Below are positions 15,200 to 23,828 of a stretch of DNA of 64,000 nt, piece by piece. This stretch comes from Pseudocitrobacter cyperus. Its GTDB lineage: Bacteria; Pseudomonadota; Gammaproteobacteria; Enterobacterales; Enterobacteriaceae. Position 1 is the stretch's first letter. Every line of letters begins with the position of its first letter. The notes below the pieces were generated by a model, which ran no database searches, was not told where the DNA came from, and saw nothing but the letters and a program-made list of their open reading frames with translations. The translations under genes were made by a program, and so were the position numbers. The DNA lies in assembly GCF_039889165.1 (NCBI RefSeq), contig NZ_JAYMYY010000010.1, positions 1 through 64,000 on the forward strand, written 5' to 3'.

Positions 15200-16840
15200 T
15201 CAGCGCGTTTTACGCCAGCCAGCGAACCATACCACCAGCCCCGCGCCCATCAGCCATGCGGGCATGAAGCCCCAATCCGGGCGATTTATCAGCAACAGAG
15301 TACCGCTCAATAATAAAACGGCACCTATACCAAAGAGATACCGTGACTGCCCCTGACGGGTACGATGAACGGTAATGTCGCCCGCAAGCTTATCCAAACT
15401 GCTCTGTAAATGTTTGCTCTGGCGCAAACTGTCGTACACCAGTTCAGGTAATTCGGGCATTTTTTCGATCCAGAAGGGTGCTTTCTCTTTCAGCGCACGA
15501 ACCAGCGCCGGAATACCCACCTGATCTTTGAGCCAGGATTCGAGGAACGGCTTAGCCGTTTGCCACAAATCGAGTTGAGGATAAAGCTGTCGCCCCACCC
15601 CCTCAACATAGAGCAGCGTTTTTTGCAGCAACACCAGTTGCGGCTGCACTTCCATGTTGAAACGGCGCGCCGTGTTAAATAAGTTTAGCAACACATGGCC
15701 AAAGGAGATTTCTGCCAGCGGTTTTTCAAAGATAGGCTCGCAAACGGTGCGAATGGCAAACTCAAAATCTTCGACGTTGGTATCCGGCGGTACCCAGCCA
15801 GAATCAACGTGCAGCTCCGCCACTTTGCGATAATCGCGGTTAAAGAAGGCGATGAAGTTCTCCGCCAGATAGCGCTTATCTTCTTTGTTCAGCGAGCCAA
15901 CAATACCGCAGTCGATACCGATATATTGCGGATCTTCCGGGTGCTCGTAGCTGACAAAAATATTGCCGGGGTGCATGTCTGCATGGAAGAAACTGTCGCG
16001 GAATACCTGGGTGAAGAAGACCTGCACACCACGTTCCGCTAACAGTTTCATGTTGGTGTTTTGCTTCAGCAACGCTTCAGTATCCGACACGGGAATACCG
16101 TAAATACGCTCCATTACCATCATGTTTTCGCTGCAATAATCGGAGTAGACCTCTGGCACATATAGCATCGGGCTCTCTTCGAAGTTGCGGCGTAGCTGGA
16201 TAGCATTCGCGGCTTCGCGCAGCAGATTCAGTTCGTCGATCAGCGTTTTTTCATAGTCGCGCACCACTTCAACCGGGCGCAGGCGACGACCATCTGGCAG
16301 CAGGCGAGGAACCCAACGCGCCAGGCGGTAGATAAGTTTCATATCCGCTTTGATAACCGGCAGGATATCCGGGCGAATAACCTTGATAACCACCTCTTTG
16401 CCGTTCTCTTTCAGACGCGCGGTATGCACCTGAGCAATAGACGCAGATGCCAACGGATGGATATCGAAATCATCAAACCAGCTTTCGATAGGGATATCCC
16501 CCATCGCCTTTTCCATCAGTTTTTGCGCCTGCACACCATCGAAAGGCGCAACGCGATCCTGCAACATGCTGAGCTGGTCGGCGATGTGCGGCGGGAAGAG
16601 GTCACGGCGCGTTGAAAGCATCTGCCCAAGTTTAATCCAGACCGGGCCGAGCTCCTGTAATGCCAGGCGCATGCGCTCGCCCAGCGGACGGTCTTTGTGG
16701 CGATTAGGCATCCAGAACAGCATCCGACGCCAGATCCGCAGCGGCAGGGTGATGCGCATTTTGGGAATGAGCTCATCAAGCCCGTAACTCAAAAAGGTAT
16801 GGATGATAAAATACAGGCGCCGTAATTCTCCTGGCGTCAT
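15200..16840 (-). CDS. ubiB: Ubiquinone biosynthesis kinase/ATPase UbiB
   Basis: Atypical protein-kinase-like (ABC1/ADCK/UbiB) protein needed for aerobic ubiquinone synthesis, probably as an ATPase that mobilises lipid intermediates. It has 546 residues as in E. coli. Family signatures are the KxGQ motif (KLGQMLSTR), the Ala-rich loop (PLASASIAQVH), the catalytic-loop HADMHPGN and the metal-binding IDCG. Two hydrophobic C-terminal segments anchor it in the inner membrane. It overlaps ubiJ by 4 bases in the ubiE-ubiJ-ubiB operon. Confidence 0.96.
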   Translation of the reverse strand: MTPGELRRLYFIIHTFLSYGLDELIPKMRITLPLRIWRRMLFWMPNRHKDRPLGERMRLALQELGPVWIKLGQMLSTRRDLFPPHIADQLSMLQDRVAPFDGVQAQKLMEKAMGDIPIESWFDDFDIHPLASASIAQVHTARLKENGKEVVIKVIRPDILPVIKADMKLIYRLARWVPRLLPDGRRLRPVEVVRDYEKTLIDELNLLREAANAIQLRRNFEESPMLYVPEVYSDYCSENMMVMERIYGIPVSDTEALLKQNTNMKLLAERGVQVFFTQVFRDSFFHADMHPGNIFVSYEHPEDPQYIGIDCGIVGSLNKEDKRYLAENFIAFFNRDYRKVAELHVDSGWVPPDTNVEDFEFAIRTVCEPIFEKPLAEISFGHVLLNLFNTARRFNMEVQPQLVLLQKTLLYVEGVGRQLYPQLDLWQTAKPFLESWLKDQVGIPALVRALKEKAPFWIEKMPELPELVYDSLRQSKHLQSSLDKLAGDITVHRTRQGQSRYLFGIGAVLLLSGTLLLINRPDWGFMPAWLMGAGLVVWFAGWRKTR

Positions 16841-17442
16841 TTCCCCTCCAGTTTTTCCAGCCGCTTCGTCAGCGCATCAACGGCGCGTTCCACGGCCATT
16901 GTCTCTTCCGCAAACCAGGCCAGCTCCAGCGCGCCGGGCGCCAGGCGCCACTCTTCAGTGACTGCTTCCGCCACATAATGCTGCTGACGTTCCAGGCCAT
17001 GCTTCAGGAATTTCGCCCCACCGCGCAGCATTTTACTGACTCCTTCTGCAGCGATATCGCCCGTATAGGGAGCCAGGAGTTCCGCCGCGTCAAATTCCGC
17101 AAGGTCGGCCAGGGCGACCACATTCTGCACAACCTGAATATCACCCTGCACTTCCAGATCGCCGGAGCGGATTAAGGCAGTCAATTGCTGACGATTACGC
17201 AGTTGCGGCAAAACACCGATTCGGGTGATGACTGTACAGTCAGCCTCGCCTTCCCAGGCCCCCAGAACATCGACCTGCCGTTCGCTAAATACCAGCACCA
17301 GCGGCGATGTGAACTCTTTAAGCTCTACGCGCAGCACTTTACCCACCAGACGCTGGCGGGCTGGTTTCAACGCCCGCTCACGCCACAGGAAAGCGTTGAG
17401 TACCGTTTCAATTCCGGCAGTCACTAAGGGTTTTACAGGCAT
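16837..17442 (-). CDS. ubiJ: Ubiquinone biosynthesis accessory factor UbiJ
   Basis: SCP2-domain lipid-binding protein that, with UbiK, scaffolds the soluble Ubi complex handling hydrophobic intermediates. It has 201 residues. The N-terminal SCP2-like half is followed by a C-terminal helical and coiled-coil part ending in VERAVDALTKRLEKLEGK. The gene lies 12 bases after ubiE and overlaps ubiB by 4 bases, so the three are co-translated. Confidence 0.94.
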   Translation of the reverse strand: MPVKPLVTAGIETVLNAFLWRERALKPARQRLVGKVLRVELKEFTSPLVLVFSERQVDVLGAWEGEADCTVITRIGVLPQLRNRQQLTALIRSGDLEVQGDIQVVQNVVALADLAEFDAAELLAPYTGDIAAEGVSKMLRGGAKFLKHGLERQQHYVAEAVTEEWRLAPGALELAWFAEETMAVERAVDALTKRLEKLEGK

Positions 17443-17454
17443 CAGGCCCTCCTG

Positions 17455-18210
17455 TCAGAACTTATAACCGCGGTGCAGCGCGACAATTCCCGCCGTCAGG
17501 TTGAAGTACTCAACGCTCTCCATTCCGGCCTCTTGCATCATCGCCTTCAGGGTTTCCTGATCGGGGTGCATACGGATGGATTCCGCCAGATAGCGATAAC
17601 TGTCAGCATCGTTAGCGACCATTTCGCCAATACGCGGCAAAATGTGGAAGGAGTAAGCATCGTAAGCTTTGCTCAGCGGTTCGATAATGGGTTTGGAGAA
17701 CTCGAGCACCAGCAGACGGCCGCCCGGCTTCAGTACGCGATACATTGAACGCAGCGCTTTTTCTTTATCGGTGACGTTACGCAGCCCAAAAGAGATGGTG
17801 ATGCAGTCGAAGGTGTTATCCGGGAACGGCAGCGCTTCCGCGTTTGCCTGCACATACTCCACATTACCGATAACGCCATGGTTGCGCAGCTTTTCGCGCC
17901 CCATTTTCAGCATAGAGTCGTTGATATCAGCCAGCACGACGCGACCGGTTTCCCCCACCATGCGGGAGAATTTTGCGGTCAAATCTCCCGTACCGCCCGC
18001 CAGATCGAGGACAGTTTGCCCACGACGAACGCCGCTACAATCGATGGTAAAACGCTTCCAGATACGATGAATGCCAAACGACATTAAATCGTTCATCACA
18101 TCATATTTTGCGGCCACAGAGTGGAAAACGTGGGCGACCATGTCTTCCTTCTGGGATTTGGCGATTGTCTTAAAGCCAAAGTGCGTTGTGTCTTGTGATT
18201 CCTCAACCAT
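17455..18210 (-). CDS. ubiE: Ubiquinone/menaquinone C-methyltransferase UbiE
   Basis: SAM-dependent methyltransferase that methylates demethylmenaquinol to menaquinol and 2-methoxy-6-polyprenyl-1,4-benzoquinol in ubiquinone synthesis. It has 251 residues as in E. coli. The SAM motif I is VLDLAGGTGDLTAKF, followed by motif II (ALPFPDNTFDCITISFGLRN) and motif III (LKPGGRLLVLEFSKP), all typical of UbiE. It is first gene of ubiE-ubiJ-ubiB. Confidence 0.96.
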   Translation of the reverse strand: MVEESQDTTHFGFKTIAKSQKEDMVAHVFHSVAAKYDVMNDLMSFGIHRIWKRFTIDCSGVRRGQTVLDLAGGTGDLTAKFSRMVGETGRVVLADINDSMLKMGREKLRNHGVIGNVEYVQANAEALPFPDNTFDCITISFGLRNVTDKEKALRSMYRVLKPGGRLLVLEFSKPIIEPLSKAYDAYSFHILPRIGEMVANDADSYRYLAESIRMHPDQETLKAMMQEAGMESVEYFNLTAGIVALHRGYKF

Positions 18211-18305
18211 CTCTATGCCTGCTTATAAAGAAAATGTTCATGGAGTGTAACAGATTGGGCGCAATTGCCCTACGATTCAACCCCGCTACACTCCCTCAAA
18301 CAGGG

Positions 18306-19715
18306 TCAACCGTTTTCCACCGCTAAAGGATCATCATCGTTAGAATCCCCCCCTTGCCGCAGCCGAAACTCATCATCCTGCGCCGTGGCCTGCTCGACTA
18401 AATCCGGATTAATCTCGCGTTTTACCTCTACCCCCAGGTGGCGGAAGGCCTCTGTTTGCGCCAACAAATTCCCCCGTCCTGAGGAGAGTTTTTTCATCGC
18501 CTGACGATAGTTATCCTGCGCTTTATCGAGGCTCTGCCCAATGGCAGACATATCATCAATAAACAGGCGCATTTTGTCATACAGACGGCTCGCCCGTTCC
18601 GCGATTTGCTGTGCATTACGGCTCTGGTGTTCATAGCGCCAGAGGTTCGCAATGGTACGTAGCGCTACCAACAACGTAGTAGGACTTACCAGCATAATGT
18701 TATTTTTTAAAGCTTCATTGATCAGTTCGGGCTGTCTGTCTAATGCCAGTAAAAAGGCGGGTTCAACGGGGATAAACATCAGGACGTAATCCAGGCTTCG
18801 TAGCCCCGGAAGTTGTTGGTAGTCTTTGCGCCCCAGCAGACGGATATGGTTGCGAACTGCGGCGATGTGCTCCTGCAGTGCCAGCTCGCGGGTATAGTCA
18901 TCTTCCGCGTTGAAGTAACGTTCATACGCCACCAGCGTCATTTTGGCATCGACAACGACATCTTTGCCCTGAGGCAGGCGAACAATGACGTCCGGCTGCA
19001 TGCGGGCGCGAGTATCGGTTTCGATACTGACCTGAGTTTCGTATTCGTAACCTTCACGCAAGCCAGATGCTTCCAGCACGCGCGTCAGCACCACTTCTCC
19101 CCAGTTGCCCTGCGTTTTATTGTCGCCTTTTAACGCGCGCGTCAGGTTGACGGCTTCACGCGTCATCTGTTCATTCAGTTGTTGCAGGTTACGAATCTCA
19201 TGGGCGAGCGTATGACGTTCTTTCGCTTCCTGGCCAAAACTGTCCTGCACCTGGCGACGAAAACCATCAAGCTGCTCGCGCAGCGGCGTCAGTAAACTAT
19301 TCAGGCTCTGGCGGTTTTGTTCATCAACGCGACGATTGCTGTGTTCAAAGATACGGTTAGCCAGGTTTTCGAACTGCTCGCTCAGGCGCTGCTCGCTGTT
19401 GATCATCTGGCGAATTTTGTCTTCCGCGTGATGCTGCGTTGCTTCCAGCCGCGTTGTCACCTCGCGAAGGTCTGCTTCCAGCGAGGTGTTGATTTCACGC
19501 AGGCTGCGCAACTCGTTATTCAGCAAGTCGCACTCATCACGCCAGTGGGTGTTCTGTGCAAGCGCCTGCTTCGCAGCGCTCAGTTCGCCATAGATATCAC
19601 GTTCCTCAGCAAACTGCTCCGCTCGCTGTTGTGCTACGCGATAGCTGGCGGCCAGCCAACCCAGCGCAATACCCGCCAGTGCGACCAATACATAAATAAG
19701 AATGGCGATATCCAC
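18306..19715 (-). CDS. rmuC: DNA recombination protein RmuC homologue
   Basis: RmuC limits recombination between short inverted repeats in E. coli and has a PD-(D/E)XK-like nuclease core. An N-terminal membrane helix (residues 3-25) precedes a long coiled coil (about 30-200) and the RmuC domain with NWGEVVLTRVLEASGL, MQPDVIVRLPQGKDVVVDAKM and VLMFIPVEPAF. It has 469 residues against 475 in E. coli, with a divergent C-terminal tail. Here it is divergent from the accessory IclR gene, whereas in E. coli it is next to udp. Confidence 0.94.
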   Translation of the reverse strand: MDIAILIYVLVALAGIALGWLAASYRVAQQRAEQFAEERDIYGELSAAKQALAQNTHWRDECDLLNNELRSLREINTSLEADLREVTTRLEATQHHAEDKIRQMINSEQRLSEQFENLANRIFEHSNRRVDEQNRQSLNSLLTPLREQLDGFRRQVQDSFGQEAKERHTLAHEIRNLQQLNEQMTREAVNLTRALKGDNKTQGNWGEVVLTRVLEASGLREGYEYETQVSIETDTRARMQPDVIVRLPQGKDVVVDAKMTLVAYERYFNAEDDYTRELALQEHIAAVRNHIRLLGRKDYQQLPGLRSLDYVLMFIPVEPAFLLALDRQPELINEALKNNIMLVSPTTLLVALRTIANLWRYEHQSRNAQQIAERASRLYDKMRLFIDDMSAIGQSLDKAQDNYRQAMKKLSSGRGNLLAQTEAFRHLGVEVKREINPDLVEQATAQDDEFRLRQGGDSNDDDPLAVENG

Positions 19716-19928
19716 AATGCCCCCTGCATGAACAACTTATGGCAAAAGTAGAATTGTGCTGTATAGATGTCCAGTTGGAAAGGCATTTCCTGCGAGGATG
19801 TACGCAAATATCTCAACAAATTCCCACATATCGGGATGCCATCTTATTTGTTGGGATTTTGTGCGCTGTATCACCGTCACCTCTAATGGCATGAAACAAA
19901 ATCGCCACAAATCAAAGGGGTTAAACAG
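19716..19928. promoter_or_regulatory. rmuC/iclR divergent region with inverted repeat
   Basis: This 213-base region separates rmuC from the accessory operon. It contains an 8-base inverted repeat CAACAAAT (19814-19821) and ATTTGTTG (19846-19853), 24 bases apart, with smaller TCCC/GGGA symmetry between. It lies about 75-115 bases before the regulator gene and is a candidate operator for the adjacent IclR-type protein, which would imply autoregulation. AAGGGG just before 19929 is the ribosome site. Confidence 0.5.
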
Positions 19929-20678
19929 ATGGTTAGCGCAATTAAACACTCGGCGGGAACCCAAACACTGCTCCGTGGACTGGCGGTCATTAATGCGGTC
20001 GAAGCAGGGTGCAAAGACCTTAAATCTATCAGTGAATTTACCGCCACACCGCGAAGCACAACGCACCGGCTGCTTTCCGCCCTGGTGGAATTACGTTATA
20101 TGCGTTATGCACCCGGAGCGGGTTATAGCCTGGGCGCAAAACTCATCGAACTTGGCGCGAAGGCGCTTGATAGCATCTCGCTACCTGCACTGGCGCGTCC
20201 ATGGCTGCATGAGTTAGCACAGGCGACCAAAGACACGGTTCATCTGGGCATTCGTGATGGCGATGAAGTGCTTTATCTGGAGAAAATAAACAGCCAGCGC
20301 GGGCTGGAAATGCGCTCGCGTCCAGGGCACAGAATGCCGCTGGCGCTGACGGGCATCGGTAAAGCATTACTGCTTAACGATGACCAGGAGACACTGCAAA
20401 CACTATTTCTACGCCAGGGCGATGAGCAGTTTCTGGATCGCTTCCTTGCCAGCATGTATCGCTATGCGAAATCCGGCTATGCTTTTGATTTAGAAGAAAA
20501 TGAACCCACTATTCGCTGCGTTGCAGCACCGGTATTTGATGCCAGTAACCGCCTGATTGCCGCCATCTCCGTTGCCAGCACGGCGACTTATATGTCCCGC
20601 GATCGCATGGATCAGCTCATTCCGCTGGTGCAGTCCTGTGCACGACAGATATCCGCAGAAGTCGGTTGGGCAGAGTAA
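19929..20678 (+). CDS. IclR-family transcriptional regulator of the sugar-acid operon
   Basis: A 249-residue IclR-type regulator. The N-terminal winged helix-turn-helix (about 10-65; LRGLAVINAVEAG, ISEFTATPRSTTHRLLSALVEL) is followed by the IclR effector domain (about 75-245), with the family segments VHLGIRDGDEVLYLEKI, PLALTGIGKALL, GYAFDLEE and CVAAPVFD. It stands first in a co-directional run with dgoK-, dgoA- and tctCBA-like genes, 30 bases before the kinase, so it most likely controls them in response to a 2-keto-3-deoxy sugar acid or its precursor. The ligand is inferred from context only. It is absent from the E. coli rmuC-udp junction. Confidence 0.88.
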   Translation: MVSAIKHSAGTQTLLRGLAVINAVEAGCKDLKSISEFTATPRSTTHRLLSALVELRYMRYAPGAGYSLGAKLIELGAKALDSISLPALARPWLHELAQATKDTVHLGIRDGDEVLYLEKINSQRGLEMRSRPGHRMPLALTGIGKALLLNDDQETLQTLFLRQGDEQFLDRFLASMYRYAKSGYAFDLEENEPTIRCVAAPVFDASNRLIAAISVASTATYMSRDRMDQLIPLVQSCARQISAEVGWAE

Positions 20679-20708
20679 CGACACATCAGGGAGGAAAAAA
20701 CATCACCT

Positions 20709-21659
20709 ATGGACAAACAAACCCGTTTACTGGCGCTGGACTGGGGCACAACATCCCTTCGCGCCTATCGGCTCGGCGACCAGGCGCAACCGCTTGAATG
20801 CCGGGAGCTCCCCTGGGGCATTATGAAGTTGCCCACCGGCAACGGCGGGCGCGAGGAGGCATTCCGGCAAGCGTTTTTCGCCGCCTGCGAAGGCTGGCTG
20901 TCAACCACGACGCGCCATGAGATCATCGCCTGCGGCATGATCGGCAGCGCGCAGGGCTGGAAAGAAGCCGCCTATCTGCACTGCCCGACCAGCCTGACGG
21001 AGCTTGCCGGCCAGCTATGCCAGGTGGCGATTTCGCCCACGGTACGGCTGTCGATTATTCCCGGACTGGCGATTTATGGCAGCGATCCCGAAGTGATGCG
21101 CGGCGAAGAGACGCAGATTTTCGGCATCCTCAGCGAGGATCCAAACGCGACAGGCGAACACATTATCGGCATGCCGGGCACCCATTCCAAATGGGCGCTC
21201 ACGCAGCGCGATAGCGTCAGCGAATTTCACACCTTTATGACCGGCGAAGTCTACGAGGCGCTGCGCAGCCACACCATTCTGGGCGTCACCATGCAACCCG
21301 CACAGGAGACTGACTGGCAGGCGTTTGACGACGGCGTGGCAACCGCAATGCGCCAGGCCGACACAGGGCTGCTCTCCACCCTGTTTTCCACCCGCACCCG
21401 GCTGCTGGCCGGGCAACTCTCCGCGCAGCAGCAGCCGGACTACCTCTCCGGCCTGCTCATCGGTCACGAATTTATCGGCCTGCGCCGGACGCTGCTGGCG
21501 AAACGGCAAACACCTATCACGCTGACAGGCAACCCCCTGCTGTGCGCGCGTTATCAACGCGCTTTTCAGCAGGTGGGGGGCACGCAGCCCATCAGCTACA
21601 GCGCTCAGGCGACCGTGACGGGGCTCTGGCAGATAGCCCTGCGCGCTGGCCTTCTCTAA
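20709..21659 (+). CDS. 2-dehydro-3-deoxygalactonokinase (DgoK family)
   Basis: DgoK-family sugar-acid kinase expected to phosphorylate 2-keto-3-deoxy-galactonate (KDGal) at the 6-position with ATP. Its actin-like ATPase fold shows phosphate-1 motif LDWGTTSLRA (10-19), the family signature MRGEETQIFG (130-139) and PGTHSKW (156-162). At 316 residues it is somewhat longer than E. coli DgoK (292). The GGGAGG ribosome site is about 13 bases from the ATG, with no closer in-frame start. It is followed 13 bases later by its usual partner aldolase. GC content is visibly higher than in the neighbouring backbone. Confidence 0.85.
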   Translation: MDKQTRLLALDWGTTSLRAYRLGDQAQPLECRELPWGIMKLPTGNGGREEAFRQAFFAACEGWLSTTTRHEIIACGMIGSAQGWKEAAYLHCPTSLTELAGQLCQVAISPTVRLSIIPGLAIYGSDPEVMRGEETQIFGILSEDPNATGEHIIGMPGTHSKWALTQRDSVSEFHTFMTGEVYEALRSHTILGVTMQPAQETDWQAFDDGVATAMRQADTGLLSTLFSTRTRLLAGQLSAQQQPDYLSGLLIGHEFIGLRRTLLAKRQTPITLTGNPLLCARYQRAFQQVGGTQPISYSAQATVTGLWQIALRAGLL

Positions 21660-21672
21660 CGGAGAAAGTGTA

Positions 21673-22299
21673 ATGGATTTAAACGCTTGCATTAAAGAAC
21701 ATGGACTTATCGCCATTCTGCGCGGGATACACCCCCGCGAGGCGGAGGAGATCGGCCTTACGCTCTATGAAGAGGGTTTTCGGATTATCGAAGTACCGCT
21801 TAACTCCCCCTCTCCCTGCGACAGCATCCGGGCGTTGCGCCAGGCGCTGCCGCAGGATTGCCTCATCGGCGCAGGCACAGTGCTCACGGCCCAGCAGGCC
21901 GCGGCAGTGAAACAGGCGGGCGGGCAGCTCATCGTGATGCCGCACAGCGATCCCGCCGTTATCGACGCCGCCAAAGCCGCCGGGCTCTTCTGCGCGCCCG
22001 GCGTCGCGACATTAACCGAGGCGTTTGCCGCCGTCGCTCGCGGTGCGGACGCGATAAAAATATTCCCTGCGGAACAGATTACCCCGGCGATCGTCAGGGC
22101 CTGGCGAGCCGTATTCCCACGACATATCCCGCTGCTTCCGGTCGGCGGGATAACTCCGGAAGGCATGGCGGATTACCTCGCCGTCGGCGCAAATGGCTTC
22201 GGCCTTGGCGGGGCGCTGTATAAACCCGGAAACAGTGCATCGGATGTTCGCCAGGCCGCCAGGCAGTTTATGCAGGCGTGGCGGCAGTGCCAACCTTAA
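21673..22299 (+). CDS. 2-dehydro-3-deoxy-6-phosphogalactonate aldolase (DgoA family)
   Basis: Class I KDPG/KDPGal aldolase, expected to split 2-keto-3-deoxy-6-phosphogalactonate into pyruvate and glyceraldehyde 3-phosphate. It has 208 residues and a TIM barrel. The Schiff-base lysine is Lys129 in ADAIKIFPAE, the catalytic glutamate Glu40 in IIEVPLNSP, and phosphate and carboxylate contacts are in ILRG (15-18), GAGTVL and PVGGITPEG. PLNSP is shared with E. coli DgoA, supporting KDPGal rather than KDPG as substrate. It lies between the kinase and the transporter genes. Confidence 0.87.
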   Translation: MDLNACIKEHGLIAILRGIHPREAEEIGLTLYEEGFRIIEVPLNSPSPCDSIRALRQALPQDCLIGAGTVLTAQQAAAVKQAGGQLIVMPHSDPAVIDAAKAAGLFCAPGVATLTEAFAAVARGADAIKIFPAEQITPAIVRAWRAVFPRHIPLLPVGGITPEGMADYLAVGANGFGLGGALYKPGNSASDVRQAARQFMQAWRQCQP

Positions 22300-22337
22300 G
22301 CGCACCACCACTTCTTACAACAAAAAAAGGGACGACC

Positions 22338-23312
22338 ATGTTGAAGCATCTCTCTTACCCAGTAAAAATGTTATCCGCAACGCTGTTTGCCGGCGCGTTA
22401 TTAACGACGCCGCCGGTAACGGCAGCAGCCTACCCCACTAAACAGATCGACCTCATCGTACCCTACGCCGCAGGCGGCGGGACTGACCTGGTCGCTCGCG
22501 CCTTCGCCGACGCAGCAAAACCGCATCTGCCGGTGAGCATTGGCGTCATTAATAAACCCGGCGGCGGGGGAGCCATTGGTTTTAGCGAAATCGCCACCGC
22601 CCGGCCAAATGGTTATAAAGTCGGGCTGGGAACCGTGGAGCTGACCACGCTGCCAAGCCTCGGGATGGTCAGCTTCAAAACCGATAGCTTTAAACCCATC
22701 GCCCGTCTTAACGCCGATCCTGCTGCCATTACCGTGCGGGCCGACGCGCCGTGGAACACCATCGACGAGTTCCTGCAATGGGCGAAAGAGAACCCCGGCA
22801 AAGTTCGTATCGGCAACTCCGGAACCGGCGCCATCTGGCATCTGGCGGCCGCGGCGCTGGAAGATAAAGCCAGCGTTAAGTTCAGTCATGTTCCTTACGA
22901 CGGCGCCGCGCCAGCGGTGACTGGCCTGCTGGGCGGCCATATTGAAGCCGTCGCCGTCAGCCCTGGCGAGGTCATCAACCAGGTCAGCGCTGGCAAGCTG
23001 AAAACACTGGTGGTGATGGCGGATGAGCGGGTGAAAAGCATGCCGAGCGTGCCGACGCTGAAAGAGAAAGGTATCGACCTGTCGATTGGCACCTGGCGCG
23101 GTTTGATCGTGCCTAAAAATACGCCGCAGGATGTCGTCGATGTTCTGGCCGCCGCAGCGAAAGCGACCGCCGACGAGCCCGCGTTTCAGGATGCGCTGAA
23201 CAAGCTGAATCTGAACTACGCCTGGCTCGATAGCGCAGCGTTCCAGCAGCAGATTAACGAACAGCAGCTCTATTTTGCCGAATTACTGACCAGACTCGGT
23301 CTGAAAAAATAA
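22338..23312 (+). CDS. TctC-type periplasmic solute-binding protein of a TTT transporter
   Basis: Extracytoplasmic binding protein of the tripartite tricarboxylate transporter family (TctC/Bug). The start at 22338 follows AGGGAC and gives 324 residues; an in-frame extension back into the aldolase gene is not needed. A signal peptide (about 1-31, ending VTAAA) precedes YPTKQIDLIVPYAAGGGTDLVAR, the classic Bug N-terminal motif, and the substrate-loop INKPGGGGAIGF. The family binds carboxylates with two ordered waters. Next to DgoK and DgoA the ligand is probably a sugar acid rather than citrate (inference). Confidence 0.88.
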   Translation: MLKHLSYPVKMLSATLFAGALLTTPPVTAAAYPTKQIDLIVPYAAGGGTDLVARAFADAAKPHLPVSIGVINKPGGGGAIGFSEIATARPNGYKVGLGTVELTTLPSLGMVSFKTDSFKPIARLNADPAAITVRADAPWNTIDEFLQWAKENPGKVRIGNSGTGAIWHLAAAALEDKASVKFSHVPYDGAAPAVTGLLGGHIEAVAVSPGEVINQVSAGKLKTLVVMADERVKSMPSVPTLKEKGIDLSIGTWRGLIVPKNTPQDVVDVLAAAAKATADEPAFQDALNKLNLNYAWLDSAAFQQQINEQQLYFAELLTRLGLKK

Positions 23313-23327
23313 CGGGCAGGTGCGGTT

Positions 23328-23816
23328 ATGTCGACGAAAGCGGAAATCGTACCGCATCGCCGGGTCTCCCCTGCTGTGGCAAGCGTGGGCGTTCTGCTTT
23401 GCGTAATTGCGTGCGCGGTTATCGTTACCGCGCGCCAGTTCCCGGCAACGGCGATCGAAACGGATATTGGCGCGGGCGCCTTTCCCCGTTTTTATGCTGG
23501 CTTGCTGGTGGCGCTGGCTGCTGCGCTGGTCGCCAGCAACTATCTGACGAGCGGCATAACGCCCCACGCTCATGAGCCGCTGCGCTACGGACGCGTGGCG
23601 GCGGGGGTTGGGATCACCGCCGGATACATTGTGTTATTAAGCTTTGCGGGCTACCTCATCAGCACGCCCCTTTTCTTAATCGCGCTGATGGGCGTGATGA
23701 ACCGTCAGCGCCTCTGGTTAAAGCCGGCGATCGCCCTCGTCATCACGTTCGCGTTATGGCTGCTTTTTTCCGTGGCGCTACAGGTTCCGTTGCCTGTGGG
23801 TTCCCTCTTCGAGTAA
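23328..23816 (+). CDS. TctB-type small membrane subunit of the TTT transporter
   Basis: A 162-residue four-helix membrane protein of the TctB family, the small permease subunit that partners TctA. Hydrophobic segments are visible at about 15-35, 50-67, 86-107 and 125-152. The motif DIGAGAFPRFYAGLLVALA after the first helix is typical of TctB. It sits in the usual C-B-A order, 15 bases after the binding-protein gene and abutting tctA. No TctD/TctE two-component pair is present. Confidence 0.84.
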   Translation: MSTKAEIVPHRRVSPAVASVGVLLCVIACAVIVTARQFPATAIETDIGAGAFPRFYAGLLVALAAALVASNYLTSGITPHAHEPLRYGRVAAGVGITAGYIVLLSFAGYLISTPLFLIALMGVMNRQRLWLKPAIALVITFALWLLFSVALQVPLPVGSLFE

Positions 23817-23828
23817 ATGGAGCCGGAT

